DNA from: JBOGGN01 sp050744165
GTDB taxonomy: Bacteria > Actinomycetota > Acidimicrobiia > Acidimicrobiales > Palsa-688
Assembly: GCA_050744165.1 (NCBI GenBank)
Contig: JBOGGN010000448.1
Location: 1-27,664 of the forward strand
DNA length: 27,664 nt
Reading direction: 5' to 3'
Below the pieces are notes generated by a model. It saw nothing but the letters and a program-made list of their open reading frames with translations. It was not told the origin of the DNA and searched no databases. Shown piece after piece: positions 1 to 7,964 of this stretch. Positions within the stretch are counted from its first letter, which is position 1. Every line of letters begins with the position of its first letter. A program made the translations under genes and the position numbers.

Positions 1-147
1 CCGTCCGCCCCCTCAGCCCCCTCAGCCCCTGCAGCCGCCCCGCCTTCGCCCGCCACCGGTCGGACCCAGGGCAGCCGGGGCGAGAAAGACCCTGAGACCA
101 TCAATCGGGGTCTCTTGCTGAAGTTCCTGTCGTCGGTCAAGCCATGA
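1..147 (+). CDS. C-terminal end of an unidentified protein (5' truncated)
   Basis: The frame is open from the first base and ends at a TGA that overlaps the pilB ATG (ATGA), so the two genes look translationally coupled. The 48 visible residues start with an Ala/Pro/Ser-rich linker. They finish with a more ordered charged and hydrophobic tail, ending in residues RGLLLKFLSSVKP. Only the tail is visible and I do not recognise the family. Its position directly before pilB suggests a pilus-related or signalling protein, which is inference from context only. Confidence 0.6.
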   Translation, partial: PSAPSAPSAPAAAPPSPATGRTQGSRGEKDPETINRGLLLKFLSSVKP

Positions 148-1886
148 GTCCGACGTTGCGCCAGGTACGGAGCATGCGCGCCGAGGAGTCGACCTCATCA
201 CGCGATTCCGAGCAGTTACAACTCGGCCAGTTGCTGGTCCAGCGGGGCCTGCTCACCGAGGCGGCCCTGGCACTGGCCCTCGAGGAGCAGGCCCGCACCG
301 GCCAGACCCTCGGTCGGTTGCTCATCGACGCGGCGCTGGTCAAGGAGACCGACCTCGTCGCCACCTTGGCCAGCCAGCTGGGCCTGACCTTCATCGACCT
401 GGGCGATTACCCGGTGGACCCGGGCGCCGTAGGGCTGGTGTCGGATGGCCTCTCGCGGCGCTACCTGGCGCTGCCGATTGGGCTGGAAGAAGGCCGGCTG
501 GTCGTCGCCATGGCCGATCCCTCCAACGTCTTCGCCATCGACGACATCCGCCACGTCACCGGGCGCGAGGTCCAGCCGGTGGTGGCGACGCGCGCCTCCA
601 TCGAAGCGGCGATCGACAAGTACCACCGGCTGGACACCGACGCCGAGAACATCACCGCCGAGGCGTCGAGCGCGAGGGAGGTCGAGGAGGACCTCGCGGC
701 CATCTCGCAGGTGGTCGAGGACGCCCCCATCGTCAAGCTGGTCAACGTTGTCATCACCCAGGCGGTGACCGACCGAGCGTCGGACATCCACGTCGAGCCG
801 ACCGAGCACGACGTGCGCATCCGCTACCGCATCGACGGTGTGCTCCACGAGGTGATGCGAGCCCCGAAGAACATCCAGGCCGGGATTATCAGCCGCCTCA
901 AGATCATGGCGGACGTCAACATCGCGGAACGCCGAATCCCCCAGGACGGCCGGGTGACGGCGACGGTGAGCGGTCGCGAAGTCGACCTTCGCGTAGCCAC
1001 CTTGCCGACGGTATGGGGCGAGAAGATCGTCATGCGGATCCTCGACAAGTCGACGGCGCTGTTGCAGCTCACCGACCTCGGCTTCCTGCCGGAAAACATG
1101 CGGCGCTACTCGCAATCGTACCTGCGGCCCTATGGCACCATCCTTGTGACTGGGCCTACCGGGTCGGGCAAGTCCACGACGCTCTACGCCACCTTGAACA
1201 TCGTCAACGACGAGTCCAAGAACGTCATCACCGTCGAGGACCCGGTGGAGTACAGAGTCCCCAACATCAGCCAGATCCAGGTCAACGCCAAGGCGGGACT
1301 GACCTTCGCGGCCGCCCTTCGGTCAATCCTGCGCTCGGACCCCGACATCATCCTGGTGGGCGAGATCCGCGACACCGAGACGGCCAACATTGCCGTCCAG
1401 GCGGCGCTCACCGGCCACCTTGTGTTGACGACCCTGCACACCAACGACGCCGCCAGCAGCCCCACCCGCCTGATCGAGATGGGAGTCGAACCGTTCCTGG
1501 TCGGCAGCGCCCTCGACTGCATCGTGGCCCAGCGCCTGGCGCGGCGCCTGTGCGACAAGTGCAAGGAGCGCTACCACCCGTCGCGCGCCGAGCTGGACGC
1601 CATGGGGTGGGACCTCGAGTTGCACGACAGTGACGAGACGCCCTTCTTGTACCGGCCCGCGGGCTGCAGCAAATGCAGCCGGACCGGTTACTTCGGGCGC
1701 TTCGCGATCCACGAGGTACTTCCCGTGACCGAGGAGATCGAACGGATCATCGTCGATCGCGGCCACACCGAGGACCTCAGGAAGGTGGCCATCGCCCAGG
1801 GCATGCTGACGCTGCGCCAATCCGGCCTGCGGACGGTGCGGGCGGGGACCACCTCGATGGAGGAGATCCTGCGCGTCATCGCCTGA
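144..1886 (+). CDS. pilB: Type IV pilus extension ATPase PilB (GspE/PulE family)
   Basis: This is the hexameric cytoplasmic ATPase that powers pilus extension by driving the platform protein PilC. The 580 residues match the usual PilB length. An MshEN-type N-terminal domain covers about residues 24-160. The motor domain has a Walker A GPTGSGKS at 337-344, a Walker B and Asp-box region DPDIILVGEIRD at 399-410, a His box LHTNDA around H432, and the tetracysteine zinc site C470, C473, C508 and C511 that separates PilB from PilT. The first MshEN motif is close to consensus (LGQLLVQRGLLTEAALALAL), but Gln26 replaces the usual Arg of RLG. The ATG at 144 overlaps the upstream stop; a second in-frame ATG at 174 is possible. 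PilT and pilC follow on the same strand. Confidence 0.96.
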   Translation: MSPTLRQVRSMRAEESTSSRDSEQLQLGQLLVQRGLLTEAALALALEEQARTGQTLGRLLIDAALVKETDLVATLASQLGLTFIDLGDYPVDPGAVGLVSDGLSRRYLALPIGLEEGRLVVAMADPSNVFAIDDIRHVTGREVQPVVATRASIEAAIDKYHRLDTDAENITAEASSAREVEEDLAAISQVVEDAPIVKLVNVVITQAVTDRASDIHVEPTEHDVRIRYRIDGVLHEVMRAPKNIQAGIISRLKIMADVNIAERRIPQDGRVTATVSGREVDLRVATLPTVWGEKIVMRILDKSTALLQLTDLGFLPENMRRYSQSYLRPYGTILVTGPTGSGKSTTLYATLNIVNDESKNVITVEDPVEYRVPNISQIQVNAKAGLTFAAALRSILRSDPDIILVGEIRDTETANIAVQAALTGHLVLTTLHTNDAASSPTRLIEMGVEPFLVGSALDCIVAQRLARRLCDKCKERYHPSRAELDAMGWDLELHDSDETPFLYRPAGCSKCSRTGYFGRFAIHEVLPVTEEIERIIVDRGHTEDLRKVAIAQGMLTLRQSGLRTVRAGTTSMEEILRVIA

Positions 1887-1957
1887 TGCGCCAGTCACCT
1901 GATCTCTGAGCCCTCTGCCCCTTTAGTCGCCAACGTCCCCAGTCGATAGGAACGAAC

Positions 1958-3490
1958 ATGCAAAGTGCATCGCGTCGTGTCGGAGAGTTTCTGGTCGCCC
2001 GGAAGGTGCTCTCCCGTGATTCTCTCGAGGTGGCGCTGCGCCACGAGGAGGAGAGTGGCGTCCCGCTGGCCAAGATCCTGGCCGGCGAAGGCCTGGTCTC
2101 CGAGCGGGACCTGGTGGCCGCGGTCGCCGACCAGATCGGCCTCGGGTTCTGGGACTTCGATCAGGAGGGCATCAGCCCCAACGTCGACGGGCTGCTGCCC
2201 GAGACGCTGGCCAAGCGCCTCTGTGCGGTCGCGGTCATGGTGGACAACCAGCACTTGGTAGTCGCCATGGACGATCCGACCGACGACGGAGCGGTGGCGG
2301 AGCTGGCCGAGGCCACCGGCTACCCGGTCGAGCCGGTGTTGGCGGTCCGCAGTGACCTGAAGGCGGTGCTCACGGCGATGTACCCGGACCGCACAGGCCG
2401 GGGCCACGATGCCGAGCCGGCCACCGAAGAGATCCACGTGAACACCTTGCTGGCCCAGGTCGTCGAGCTACGGGGGTCCGACCTCCATCTAACGGTGGGC
2501 CTGCCCCCATGCGCCCGGATCGACGGCAGCCTGCAGCCCCTCGACGGCTACCAGCCGCTGAACGGCTCGGAGATCCGCCGGATGATCTTCGCCATATTGA
2601 CCCAGCGCCAGCGGGAGCGGTTCGAGGCCGACCTGGAGCTGGACACCTCGCATTCGGTGCCCGGCCTCGGGCGCTTTCGCGTCAACGTGTTCTTGCAGCG
2701 CGACTCGGTCGGCAGCGTCATGCGCGTCATTCCCAACGAGGTCGTTCATTTCGAATCCCTCGGGCTGCCGCGCTCGGTCGCGCAGTTTGCCGATTTGCCC
2801 CGCGGTCTGGTGCTCGTCTGCGGGCCGACCGGCAGCGGCAAGTCGACCACCTTGGCCTCGCTCGTCGACATCATCAACGAGCGAATGCCGTGCCACATCA
2901 TGACCGTCGAGGACCCCATCGAGTTCCTGCACCACCACAAGCGGGCGATTGTCAACCAGCGTGAGATCGGCGAGGACACCCAGTCCTTCGCCCAGGCGCT
3001 GAAGCACGTCCTGCGTCAGGATCCCGACGTGATTCTGGTGGGCGAAATGCGCGACCTGGAGACCATCTCCACCGCGTTGACGGCGGCGGAGACCGGGCAC
3101 CTGGTGTTCGCCACACTCCACACCCAAGACGCACCGCAGTCGATTGACCGCGTCATCGACGTTTTCCCGCCCCATCAGCAACAGCAGATCCGGGTCCAGC
3201 TGGCCTCGGCCCTGCAAGGCGTCGTGTGCCAGCAGCTCCTCAGCAAGTCCAGCAGCCTCGGCCGGGCGGTAGCCACCGAGGTGTTGGTGGCGACGCCGGG
3301 CGTGCGCAACCTCATCCGTGAGGGCAAGACCCACCAGATCTACAGCGCCATGCAGGCAGGCGCCCAATACGGCATGCAGACCATGGACCAGTCCCTGGCG
3401 GCGCTGGTGCGTAGCGGGAAGATCGCCCTGGAGGCGGCGGTCATGCGCGCCGCCAACGAAGACGACCTGCGTCGACTGATCGCCGGTTAG
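1958..3490 (+). CDS. pilT: PilT-family retraction ATPase with N-terminal MshEN-like domain
   Basis: This is a twitching-motility ATPase that depolymerises pili. The PilT core, about residues 160-510, shows the PilT-type start SDLHLTVGLPP near 174-184. It has Walker A GPTGSGKST at 289-297, Walker B DVILVGEMRD at 357-366, LHTQDA at 387-392, and the retraction signature RNLIREGK at 450-457 (AIRNLIRE in classical PilT). It lacks the PilB tetracysteine site. At 510 residues it is about 150 longer than ordinary PilT because residues 1-145 form an MshEN/GspE-N-like domain similar in layout to that of the neighbouring PilB. The domain's motif is degenerate: K16 stands where Gly is usual. An AGG-containing ribosome binding site lies upstream of the ATG. 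Confidence 0.95.
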   Translation: MQSASRRVGEFLVARKVLSRDSLEVALRHEEESGVPLAKILAGEGLVSERDLVAAVADQIGLGFWDFDQEGISPNVDGLLPETLAKRLCAVAVMVDNQHLVVAMDDPTDDGAVAELAEATGYPVEPVLAVRSDLKAVLTAMYPDRTGRGHDAEPATEEIHVNTLLAQVVELRGSDLHLTVGLPPCARIDGSLQPLDGYQPLNGSEIRRMIFAILTQRQRERFEADLELDTSHSVPGLGRFRVNVFLQRDSVGSVMRVIPNEVVHFESLGLPRSVAQFADLPRGLVLVCGPTGSGKSTTLASLVDIINERMPCHIMTVEDPIEFLHHHKRAIVNQREIGEDTQSFAQALKHVLRQDPDVILVGEMRDLETISTALTAAETGHLVFATLHTQDAPQSIDRVIDVFPPHQQQQIRVQLASALQGVVCQQLLSKSSSLGRAVATEVLVATPGVRNLIREGKTHQIYSAMQAGAQYGMQTMDQSLAALVRSGKIALEAAVMRAANEDDLRRLIAG

Positions 3491-3525
3491 CCCGGTTCGC
3501 CGCCACTTAGGAGGAATTGTTCGAG

Positions 3526-4752
3526 ATGCTCGAGACCTACCAGTACAAAGTCAAGGATCACGGCGGGAAGCTGATCCAGGGGTCGCTGGAGGCGGAGAGC
3601 CCGTCGCTGGTGGCCAACAAGCTCCGCCAGATGGGCTACGTGCCGATCGCCATCGACAAGAAGAACGCCAACGTCGGCCAGCGGGACATCAAGATCCCGG
3701 GCCTCTCCGACCGTGTCAAGTTGCAGGACCTGGCAATCTTTGCCCGGCAGTTTGCCACCATGATCGACGCAGGCCTGTCCCTCCTGCGGGCGCTGCAGAT
3801 CCTGACGTTGCAGACGGAGAACAAGGCCTTGGCCACCGTGATCGGCCAAGTCCGCCAGGACGTCGAGAGCGGGGCGTCCTTGTCCCAGGCCTTCAGCCAC
3901 CAGCCCAAGGTCTTCAACAAGCTTTTCGTCGCCATGGTCCGCTCCGGTGAATCGGGCGGCGTCCTCGACCAGGTGCTGCTGCAGCTGGCGACTACCATCG
4001 AGAAGCAGGTCGAGTTGCGGCGAAAGGTCCGTTCCGCGATGACCTACCCGGCGGTGGTCCTCGCCATGGTCTCGCTGATCCTGGGGGCGATGCTGCTGTT
4101 CATCATCCCCTTGTTCAAGGGCTTCTACAAGGAGTTGAACGGCACTCTGCCGCTCATGACCCGAGTCCTGATCACGGTGTCCAACTGGTTCGTGAAGCTG
4201 TTCCCGCTGGTGATCCTGCTCGTCATCGGCGGCGTGTTCTTGTTCCGGCGGTGGATCGCCACAGACGAGGGCCGCAGCCGGTGGGACACCTTCAAGCTCA
4301 AGGTGCCGGTGTTCGGCAAGCTGGTCCACAAGACCGCCCTGGCCCGCTTCGCCCGCACCTTCTCGTCGCTGCTGCGGTCGGGCGTTCCGATCCTCGAAGC
4401 GTTGGAGATCACCAAGGACACCTCGGGCAACGTGGTCGTCGCTCGGGCCCTCGACGACGTGCAGACCGGCGTCAAGATGGGCGAGCCGATCAGCCGACCG
4501 CTGGAGCACCATGCCGTCTTCCCGGCCATGGTGACCCAGATGATGGCAGTGGGGGAGGAGAGCGGCGCCCTCGACACGATGCTGGAGAAGATCGCCGACT
4601 TTTACGACCAGGAAGTCGAGGCGACGGTCAACTCGCTCACCTCGCTGCTCGAGCCGCTGATGATCATGTTCCTAGGTGGCTGCGTCGGCTTGATGGTGAT
4701 CTCTCTCTACTTGCCGATGTTCAACATCATCAAGCTGATCCCGAACAGCTGA
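3526..4752 (+). CDS. pilC: Type IV pilus inner-membrane platform protein PilC
   Basis: PilC is the polytopic platform that PilB and PilT rotate to add or remove pilin subunits. The 408 residues have the family layout. There is a soluble N-terminal region, then two T2SSF (GspF) domains at about 68-192 and 271-393. Predicted membrane segments lie at about 173-195, 224-242 and 377-397. Family motifs seen include FARQFATMIDAGLSLLRAL, GESGGVLD and its repeat GEESGALD. A strong AGGAGG lies at 3509-3514. The ATG at 3526 is 11 bases from it, whereas the in-frame TTG at 3517 is only 2 bases away, so the ATG was chosen. It ends the pilBTC run. Confidence 0.96.
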   Translation: MLETYQYKVKDHGGKLIQGSLEAESPSLVANKLRQMGYVPIAIDKKNANVGQRDIKIPGLSDRVKLQDLAIFARQFATMIDAGLSLLRALQILTLQTENKALATVIGQVRQDVESGASLSQAFSHQPKVFNKLFVAMVRSGESGGVLDQVLLQLATTIEKQVELRRKVRSAMTYPAVVLAMVSLILGAMLLFIIPLFKGFYKELNGTLPLMTRVLITVSNWFVKLFPLVILLVIGGVFLFRRWIATDEGRSRWDTFKLKVPVFGKLVHKTALARFARTFSSLLRSGVPILEALEITKDTSGNVVVARALDDVQTGVKMGEPISRPLEHHAVFPAMVTQMMAVGEESGALDTMLEKIADFYDQEVEATVNSLTSLLEPLMIMFLGGCVGLMVISLYLPMFNIIKLIPNS

Positions 4753-4764
4753 GACACCCTCTGA

Positions 4765-4814
4765 CGTTCGGTAGCGGCGGCCGTTGGGTAGCGGCGGGCG
4801 TTCGGTAGCGGCGG
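4765..4814 (+). repeat. Three tandem 17-bp-period repeats
   Basis: The 16-base unit CGTTCGGTAGCGGCGG occurs at 4765-4780 and 4799-4814, with a one-base variant at 4782-4797, giving a constant 17-base period. The last copy runs into the 5' arm of the following hairpin. There is no spacer diversity, so it is not CRISPR. A second short tandem array with a 9-base unit, CCGGTGCTT or close, follows at 4861-4887. Confidence 0.85.
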
Positions 4815-4834
4815 GCCTCTTCGGGGCCCGCCGC
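4808..4834 (+). terminator. Hairpin after pilC
   Basis: A perfect 10-bp stem, GCGGCGGGCC with GGCCCGCCGC, closes a 7-base loop 56 bases after the pilC stop. There is no T run, only TT after the stem, as is common for GC-rich actinobacterial terminators. It probably ends the pilBTC transcript. Confidence 0.6.
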
Positions 4835-4927
4835 TTCGCGCCGGGTTGCGGTCGCTGGTGCCGGTGCTGCCGGTGCTTCCGGTGCTTCCGGCTTCGCCGT
4901 GCTCCGGATGCGGTCCGTGGGCGTCAC

Positions 4928-4954
4928 GTTTCGGTGCCGACTCCCGCCGGGTAT
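4928..4954 (+). promoter_or_regulatory. SigF/SigB-type promoter candidate for the hemerythrin gene
   Basis: GTTT at 4928-4931 is followed after exactly 17 bases by GGGTAT at 4949-4954. This matches the general-stress sigma consensus of actinobacterial SigF and Bacillus SigB (GTTT, spacer, GGGTAT). The start codon of the hemerythrin gene lies 43 bases further on. The match is by eye and transcription from it is inferred. Confidence 0.45.
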
Positions 4955-4996
4955 GTACGTATATGTCCGACGAAAGACGAAAGTGGAGGTGGACCT

Positions 4997-5491
4997 ATGC
5001 CAGACGCGGTTATGCAGCTGCTGGAGCAGCACAACCGACTCCGGCGCCTGTTCAAGCAGACCCCGAGGCTCGGCGGTCATCAAGCCGGTGACGATCGAGC
5101 CGTCGCGATCTACGACCTCTTCACGGTGCACAGCCGGCTCGAGGAAGAACTGGTCTACCCGGTGCTTCGTCGCCTCGATCCGGCGCTGGCGGACAAAGCC
5201 GAAGCCGAGCACCGTGAGGCCGATCAAGTGGTGGCCGATGTTCGGGACCGGGACTACGCCAACAACACTGAGGTTCAGGACGATCTCGACAAGTTGTGGA
5301 GGCTGTTCCATGTGCACGCCCAATGGGAAGAGGACGAGGTGATACCCAAGTTGAGTTCGCTCGACAAGGCTGAAGCCGACCAGTTGGGTAAGGCGCTTTA
5401 CGAACGCAATCAGGAACTTCTCAGGGAGTTTCCGGAGGCACTCGACACCTCTGCGGAAACAGAGGGCTTCGTCGCTTCTCCTCGGATCTAG
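4997..5491 (+). CDS. Hemerythrin HHE-domain protein
   Basis: This 164-residue four-helix protein probably binds a diiron centre. Candidate ligands have the HHE spacing: H12 in QHNRLR, H45 and E49 in VHSRLEEE, H72 in EHREAD, and H107 and E111 in HAQWEEDE. Actinobacterial relatives are linked to oxygen, peroxide or nitric-oxide sensing or detoxification; the substrate here is unknown. The ATG at 4997 was chosen because GGAGG at 4985-4989 sits 7 bases upstream. The open frame extends further upstream, but that part is Cys/Arg-rich, runs through the hairpin and repeats, and is unlikely to be coding. A stress-sigma-like promoter precedes the gene, which fits a stress-protection role. Confidence 0.88.
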   Translation: MPDAVMQLLEQHNRLRRLFKQTPRLGGHQAGDDRAVAIYDLFTVHSRLEEELVYPVLRRLDPALADKAEAEHREADQVVADVRDRDYANNTEVQDDLDKLWRLFHVHAQWEEDEVIPKLSSLDKAEADQLGKALYERNQELLREFPEALDTSAETEGFVASPRI

Positions 5492-5572
5492 CAGAACGAG
5501 GAACGGCACCGCCGGGGTTGCGTCCCCGGGGAACGAACCCCTTTGTGTAGTGACAAAAGGAAGGTATGCGTT

Positions 5573-5863
5573 ATGGCGAATGAAGACGTTGTTCAAGGCA
5601 ATCAGCAAGCAGTTATCGGAGAAACCGATCACGAGCAGCATCGTGCGGCACCCGGCGAAGGGGTGCGGGCTCCCTTGGTGTCTGAGGGAGCGGATCACGC
5701 CGAGTTCTCGATCTTCGATGGTAAGGGGAACGAGAGTGTCGTGGTCTTGGGGACTGATGCCGATGGTCGCCCCAGTGAGGGGACGGGCCCCAGTTCCGAC
5801 GCCGCGTTGGCAGACGCCAAGACTCCAGGCAAGGTGATCGGAAAGGCCTTCGCGGGCGAGTGA
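5573..5863 (+). CDS. Small acidic hypothetical protein
   Basis: The predicted product has 96 residues and is rich in Gly, Ala, Asp and Glu. It has no signal peptide, membrane segment or Cys. I do not recognise the family. A clear ribosome binding site, AAGGAAGG at 5557-5564, sits 8 bases before the ATG, and the codon positions look coding, with a GC-rich third base. The C-terminal half has a patterned segment, DGKGNESVVVLGTDADGRP, that looks like a short beta-hairpin domain. It lies 81 bases after the hemerythrin gene and before a strong terminator, so the two may be co-transcribed and share a stress role (inference). Confidence 0.7.
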   Translation: MANEDVVQGNQQAVIGETDHEQHRAAPGEGVRAPLVSEGADHAEFSIFDGKGNESVVVLGTDADGRPSEGTGPSSDAALADAKTPGKVIGKAFAGE

Positions 5864-5942
5864 TCGCCGCGTTGGCATAACGCCGACGAGGGGGCCCACC
5901 AGATCGGATTTTTTCGGTCGGTGACCTTTCCCCCAGTTCCGG

Positions 5943-5970
5943 TGCCCCGGCGGTTCAGTCCGCCGGGGCA
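5943..5970. terminator. Bidirectional hairpin terminator between convergent genes
   Basis: A perfect 11-bp stem, TGCCCCGGCGG with CCGCCGGGGCA, closes the 6-base loop TTCAGT. It lies between the small acidic gene on the plus strand and the RDD-protein gene on the minus strand, so it can end both transcripts. Confidence 0.8.
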
Positions 5971-5985
5971 TTCTCGCGTCCTGGC

Positions 5986-7443
5986 TTAGTCCGGAAGCCG
6001 CTTCCCTCGACTGGACAGGGTGTAGGTCGGAGGCTCGGTGCTGCATACCGTGTTGGCCAGCCGGTCGGCAACGGTCTGGCGTTTGGGGCCCCGGTACGGA
6101 CGGAGCCTGAAGGACAGCAGCTGCTTGATGTCGGCCAGGTGGCACAGTTCCCGCCACATCGCCATCCGATGACCGATCACGCCATGATCGGACTCCCGTA
6201 CCAGGTAGATCTTGGTCACGTGCTTTCCCAGGGTTTGGCCCGTCCGGCCCTGCAGAAAACACAATTGCCAGACCAGGAGCACCACGGCGTCGACGAGCAG
6301 CATGGCTCCGACGGTGAGGTTGACCGCCAGCGCCACCAGGGCAGGGACGAGGACGACAATGTCGATCAACGTCGCCCGGCGCCGCTGGGACCACGTGGCA
6401 CAGCTGGAAGCGGATAGAACCATTGGTGCCGCCTCGGCGTCGGTATCGCTCTCGGTGGCGGGGCCTTCACAAGGCTCGGTGTCGATCCAAGTGACACTGG
6501 GGCCTTCACCAAGCTCGGTGTCGATCCAAGTGACACTGGCGGCTTCATCAGCCTCGGACCGGGCGCCGTCATCGGCGAAGTCCGCAGTCGCGTGTGCCTG
6601 TGCCGCCTCGGCGTCACCCGCCGCGCCGAGGAAGCCGACGACGTCGGCTGCAGGGGCCGCTTGGATACCTGCGGAGAGGTCGCCCGCATCGGTCGGCGGG
6701 AGTTCGGTTGTAGGCGCTGGCGTTGCGCAGGTTCCGCCGCGGGTGTCCAGAGCGTCCAGAGCCTCCACGAAAGCCGGCGGTGCAAGGGTGGTCCGCGCGT
6801 CGGACGGGTCATCATCGACCAGGGCCGCCGCGGACCCAGGCGGATCCGTCGCTCCTGTCCAGGCGACGGCGCCAGGATCGGGCTCTATGGCGGGCTCCAC
6901 TTTGGCACCGGCGTCTCCAGCCTGGCCCCAGGGGCCGACGATGATCTGGGCGTCCGGGCGGTCGTCGGTGGAGAGATCGTTCATGTCGTCGAAACCCCAC
7001 GCCGCCATCTCGGTCGTCACGACCGGCGTGGGCAGGCCGTTGTCGAGCGGTTCGAGGCAGTAGGAGCACCGCCCGCCGACCGAGGACACCGTCGTCTCGC
7101 AGGACAGGCAGCGAACGAGCGGCGAACGGGGCTCCTCGACGCCATCCCTGGTGGCCGGCGCTGGTTGCGTGGCTGCGTCCGGGACTGTGCCTGGGGCTGG
7201 GGCGGCGAGTGGCGCCGCCACGGGCGCCTCCAACGGGGCCATCCCCGGCGAAGCGTCGGCAGTGGCCAACGCCAACTGGCCGTTGACGGCGGGTGCCGCC
7301 GATCTGGGCGAGGCCGACGGAGCCGCCCGCAGCGGCTCGGGTCCCCGAGTGGCGCCTCGAAGGGCGACGTAGCAATGGGGGCAGCGGCGCTGGGCCGAAC
7401 TGACCTCCTCGCCACAGGAGTGGCACCGATATTTCCTCGCCAA
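5986..7443 (-). CDS. Double zinc-ribbon, low-complexity, RDD-type membrane protein
   Basis: This is a 485-residue protein of unknown role. Two zinc-ribbon-like tetracysteine sites open it: C7, C10, C21, C24 and C112, C115, C126, C129. A long Ala/Pro/Asp/Glu-rich linker of about 220 residues follows. The C-terminus is an RDD-like membrane domain: RRRATLID at 354-361 begins a hydrophobic segment of about 359-377, a second lies at about 378-397, then GQTLGKHV at 402-409 and a TVADRLANT tail motif. The start is a TTG at 7443 with AAGGAG 6 bases upstream; longer frames would overlap the preceding gene. A 39-bp direct duplication encodes tandem SVTWIDTE copies at 303-310 and 316-323. The gene is last in a minus-strand trio. 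Confidence 0.82.
   Translation of the reverse strand: MARKYRCHSCGEEVSSAQRRCPHCYVALRGATRGPEPLRAAPSASPRSAAPAVNGQLALATADASPGMAPLEAPVAAPLAAPAPGTVPDAATQPAPATRDGVEEPRSPLVRCLSCETTVSSVGGRCSYCLEPLDNGLPTPVVTTEMAAWGFDDMNDLSTDDRPDAQIIVGPWGQAGDAGAKVEPAIEPDPGAVAWTGATDPPGSAAALVDDDPSDARTTLAPPAFVEALDALDTRGGTCATPAPTTELPPTDAGDLSAGIQAAPAADVVGFLGAAGDAEAAQAHATADFADDGARSEADEAASVTWIDTELGEGPSVTWIDTEPCEGPATESDTDAEAAPMVLSASSCATWSQRRRATLIDIVVLVPALVALAVNLTVGAMLLVDAVVLLVWQLCFLQGRTGQTLGKHVTKIYLVRESDHGVIGHRMAMWRELCHLADIKQLLSFRLRPYRGPKRQTVADRLANTVCSTEPPTYTLSSRGKRLPD
6461..6538 (-). repeat. 39-bp tandem duplication inside the RDD-protein gene
   Basis: Two nearly identical 39-base units, 6461-6499 and 6500-6538, differ at only a few positions and preserve the reading frame. 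They encode two 13-residue repeats in the acidic linker just before the membrane domain. This looks like recent in-frame expansion. Confidence 0.9.
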
Positions 7444-7594
7444 TATTGACTCCTTCGGCCGAGAGAGAGGTCTGATCCGGTATCGACCGAAACTGCCGCC
7501 TTCTTGACCCTCCGGGGTCCTAGGGCCGCCCCCGGGCTCAAAGGTTCGTGGATTTCGTCTCGCGGTCGCTGCCGCGCCACACCCTTGCGCGCTG

Positions 7595-7918
7595 CTAGTC
7601 GTCGGCGCGGTCCTCGAAGGCCTCATCTTCCAGCTCGTCCCAGTCGACAGACGAGGTGTCGACGACCCACTCGTCGATGAAGCGGACGATGACGTACTCA
7701 TCGGGGTCGGTCGCCAGGACCAGCGCCAGGTCCGCCGGCCCGTCGGCTAAGAACGACAGCAGGTTGGTGCGGTCGTCCCAGAGCGGGTCGACGCAGGCGT
7801 CGACGATGAGCCGGTCGATATCCTCGATGGGCCGAGCATTGAACAAGTCGGCGTATTCCTGTGCCACCCGGAGCAACTCCTCCGGTCGGCTGCTGGTGGT
7901 GGGGTGGGGCGGGGCCAT
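7595..7918 (-). CDS. Small acidic hypothetical protein
   Basis: The predicted 107-residue protein is strongly acidic, ending in a run such as DWDELEDEAFEDRADD. It is predicted to be soluble and has no signal peptide. I do not recognise the family. It contains an ordered middle, LLRVAQEYADLFNA and then DEYVIVRFIDEWVVD, that suggests a small alpha/beta domain. The ATG at 7918 has GGAGG 5 bases upstream, which favours it over in-frame upstream starts that would overlap the NuoF-like gene. It lies 46 bases downstream of that gene and 151 bases upstream of the RDD gene, all on the minus strand, so the three may form one operon. Confidence 0.68.
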   Translation of the reverse strand: MAPPHPTTSSRPEELLRVAQEYADLFNARPIEDIDRLIVDACVDPLWDDRTNLLSFLADGPADLALVLATDPDEYVIVRFIDEWVVDTSSVDWDELEDEAFEDRADD

Positions 7919-7964
7919 GGGATCCTCCAGGGGTCGGTTTCTACCGGTACCTATGCCGAGCCGC

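Noticed and set aside
216..1115. Minus-strand open frame of 299 codons opposite pilB
   Set aside because: Composition is Arg/Asp/Gly/His-rich nonsense, as expected of the complement of a GC-rich gene; pilB motifs on the plus strand are decisive.
3517..3525. TTG at 3517 as the pilC start
   Set aside because: The ribosome binding site ends 2 bases before it, too close; the ATG at 3526 is better placed and gives a normal N-terminus.
4765..4814. Possible CRISPR array
   Set aside because: Only three short units with a one-base gap and no spacers; no cas genes nearby.
4730..6394. Long minus-strand open frame of 554 codons
   Set aside because: It lies antisense to the hemerythrin and small acidic genes, crosses two hairpins, has no ribosome binding site and no recognisable domain. 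It is a high-GC shadow frame.
7444..7701. N-terminal extension of the RDD protein to 7701
   Set aside because: It would overlap the small acidic gene, is Ser/Arg-rich, and a TTG start with AAGGAG lies at 7443 immediately before the first zinc ribbon.
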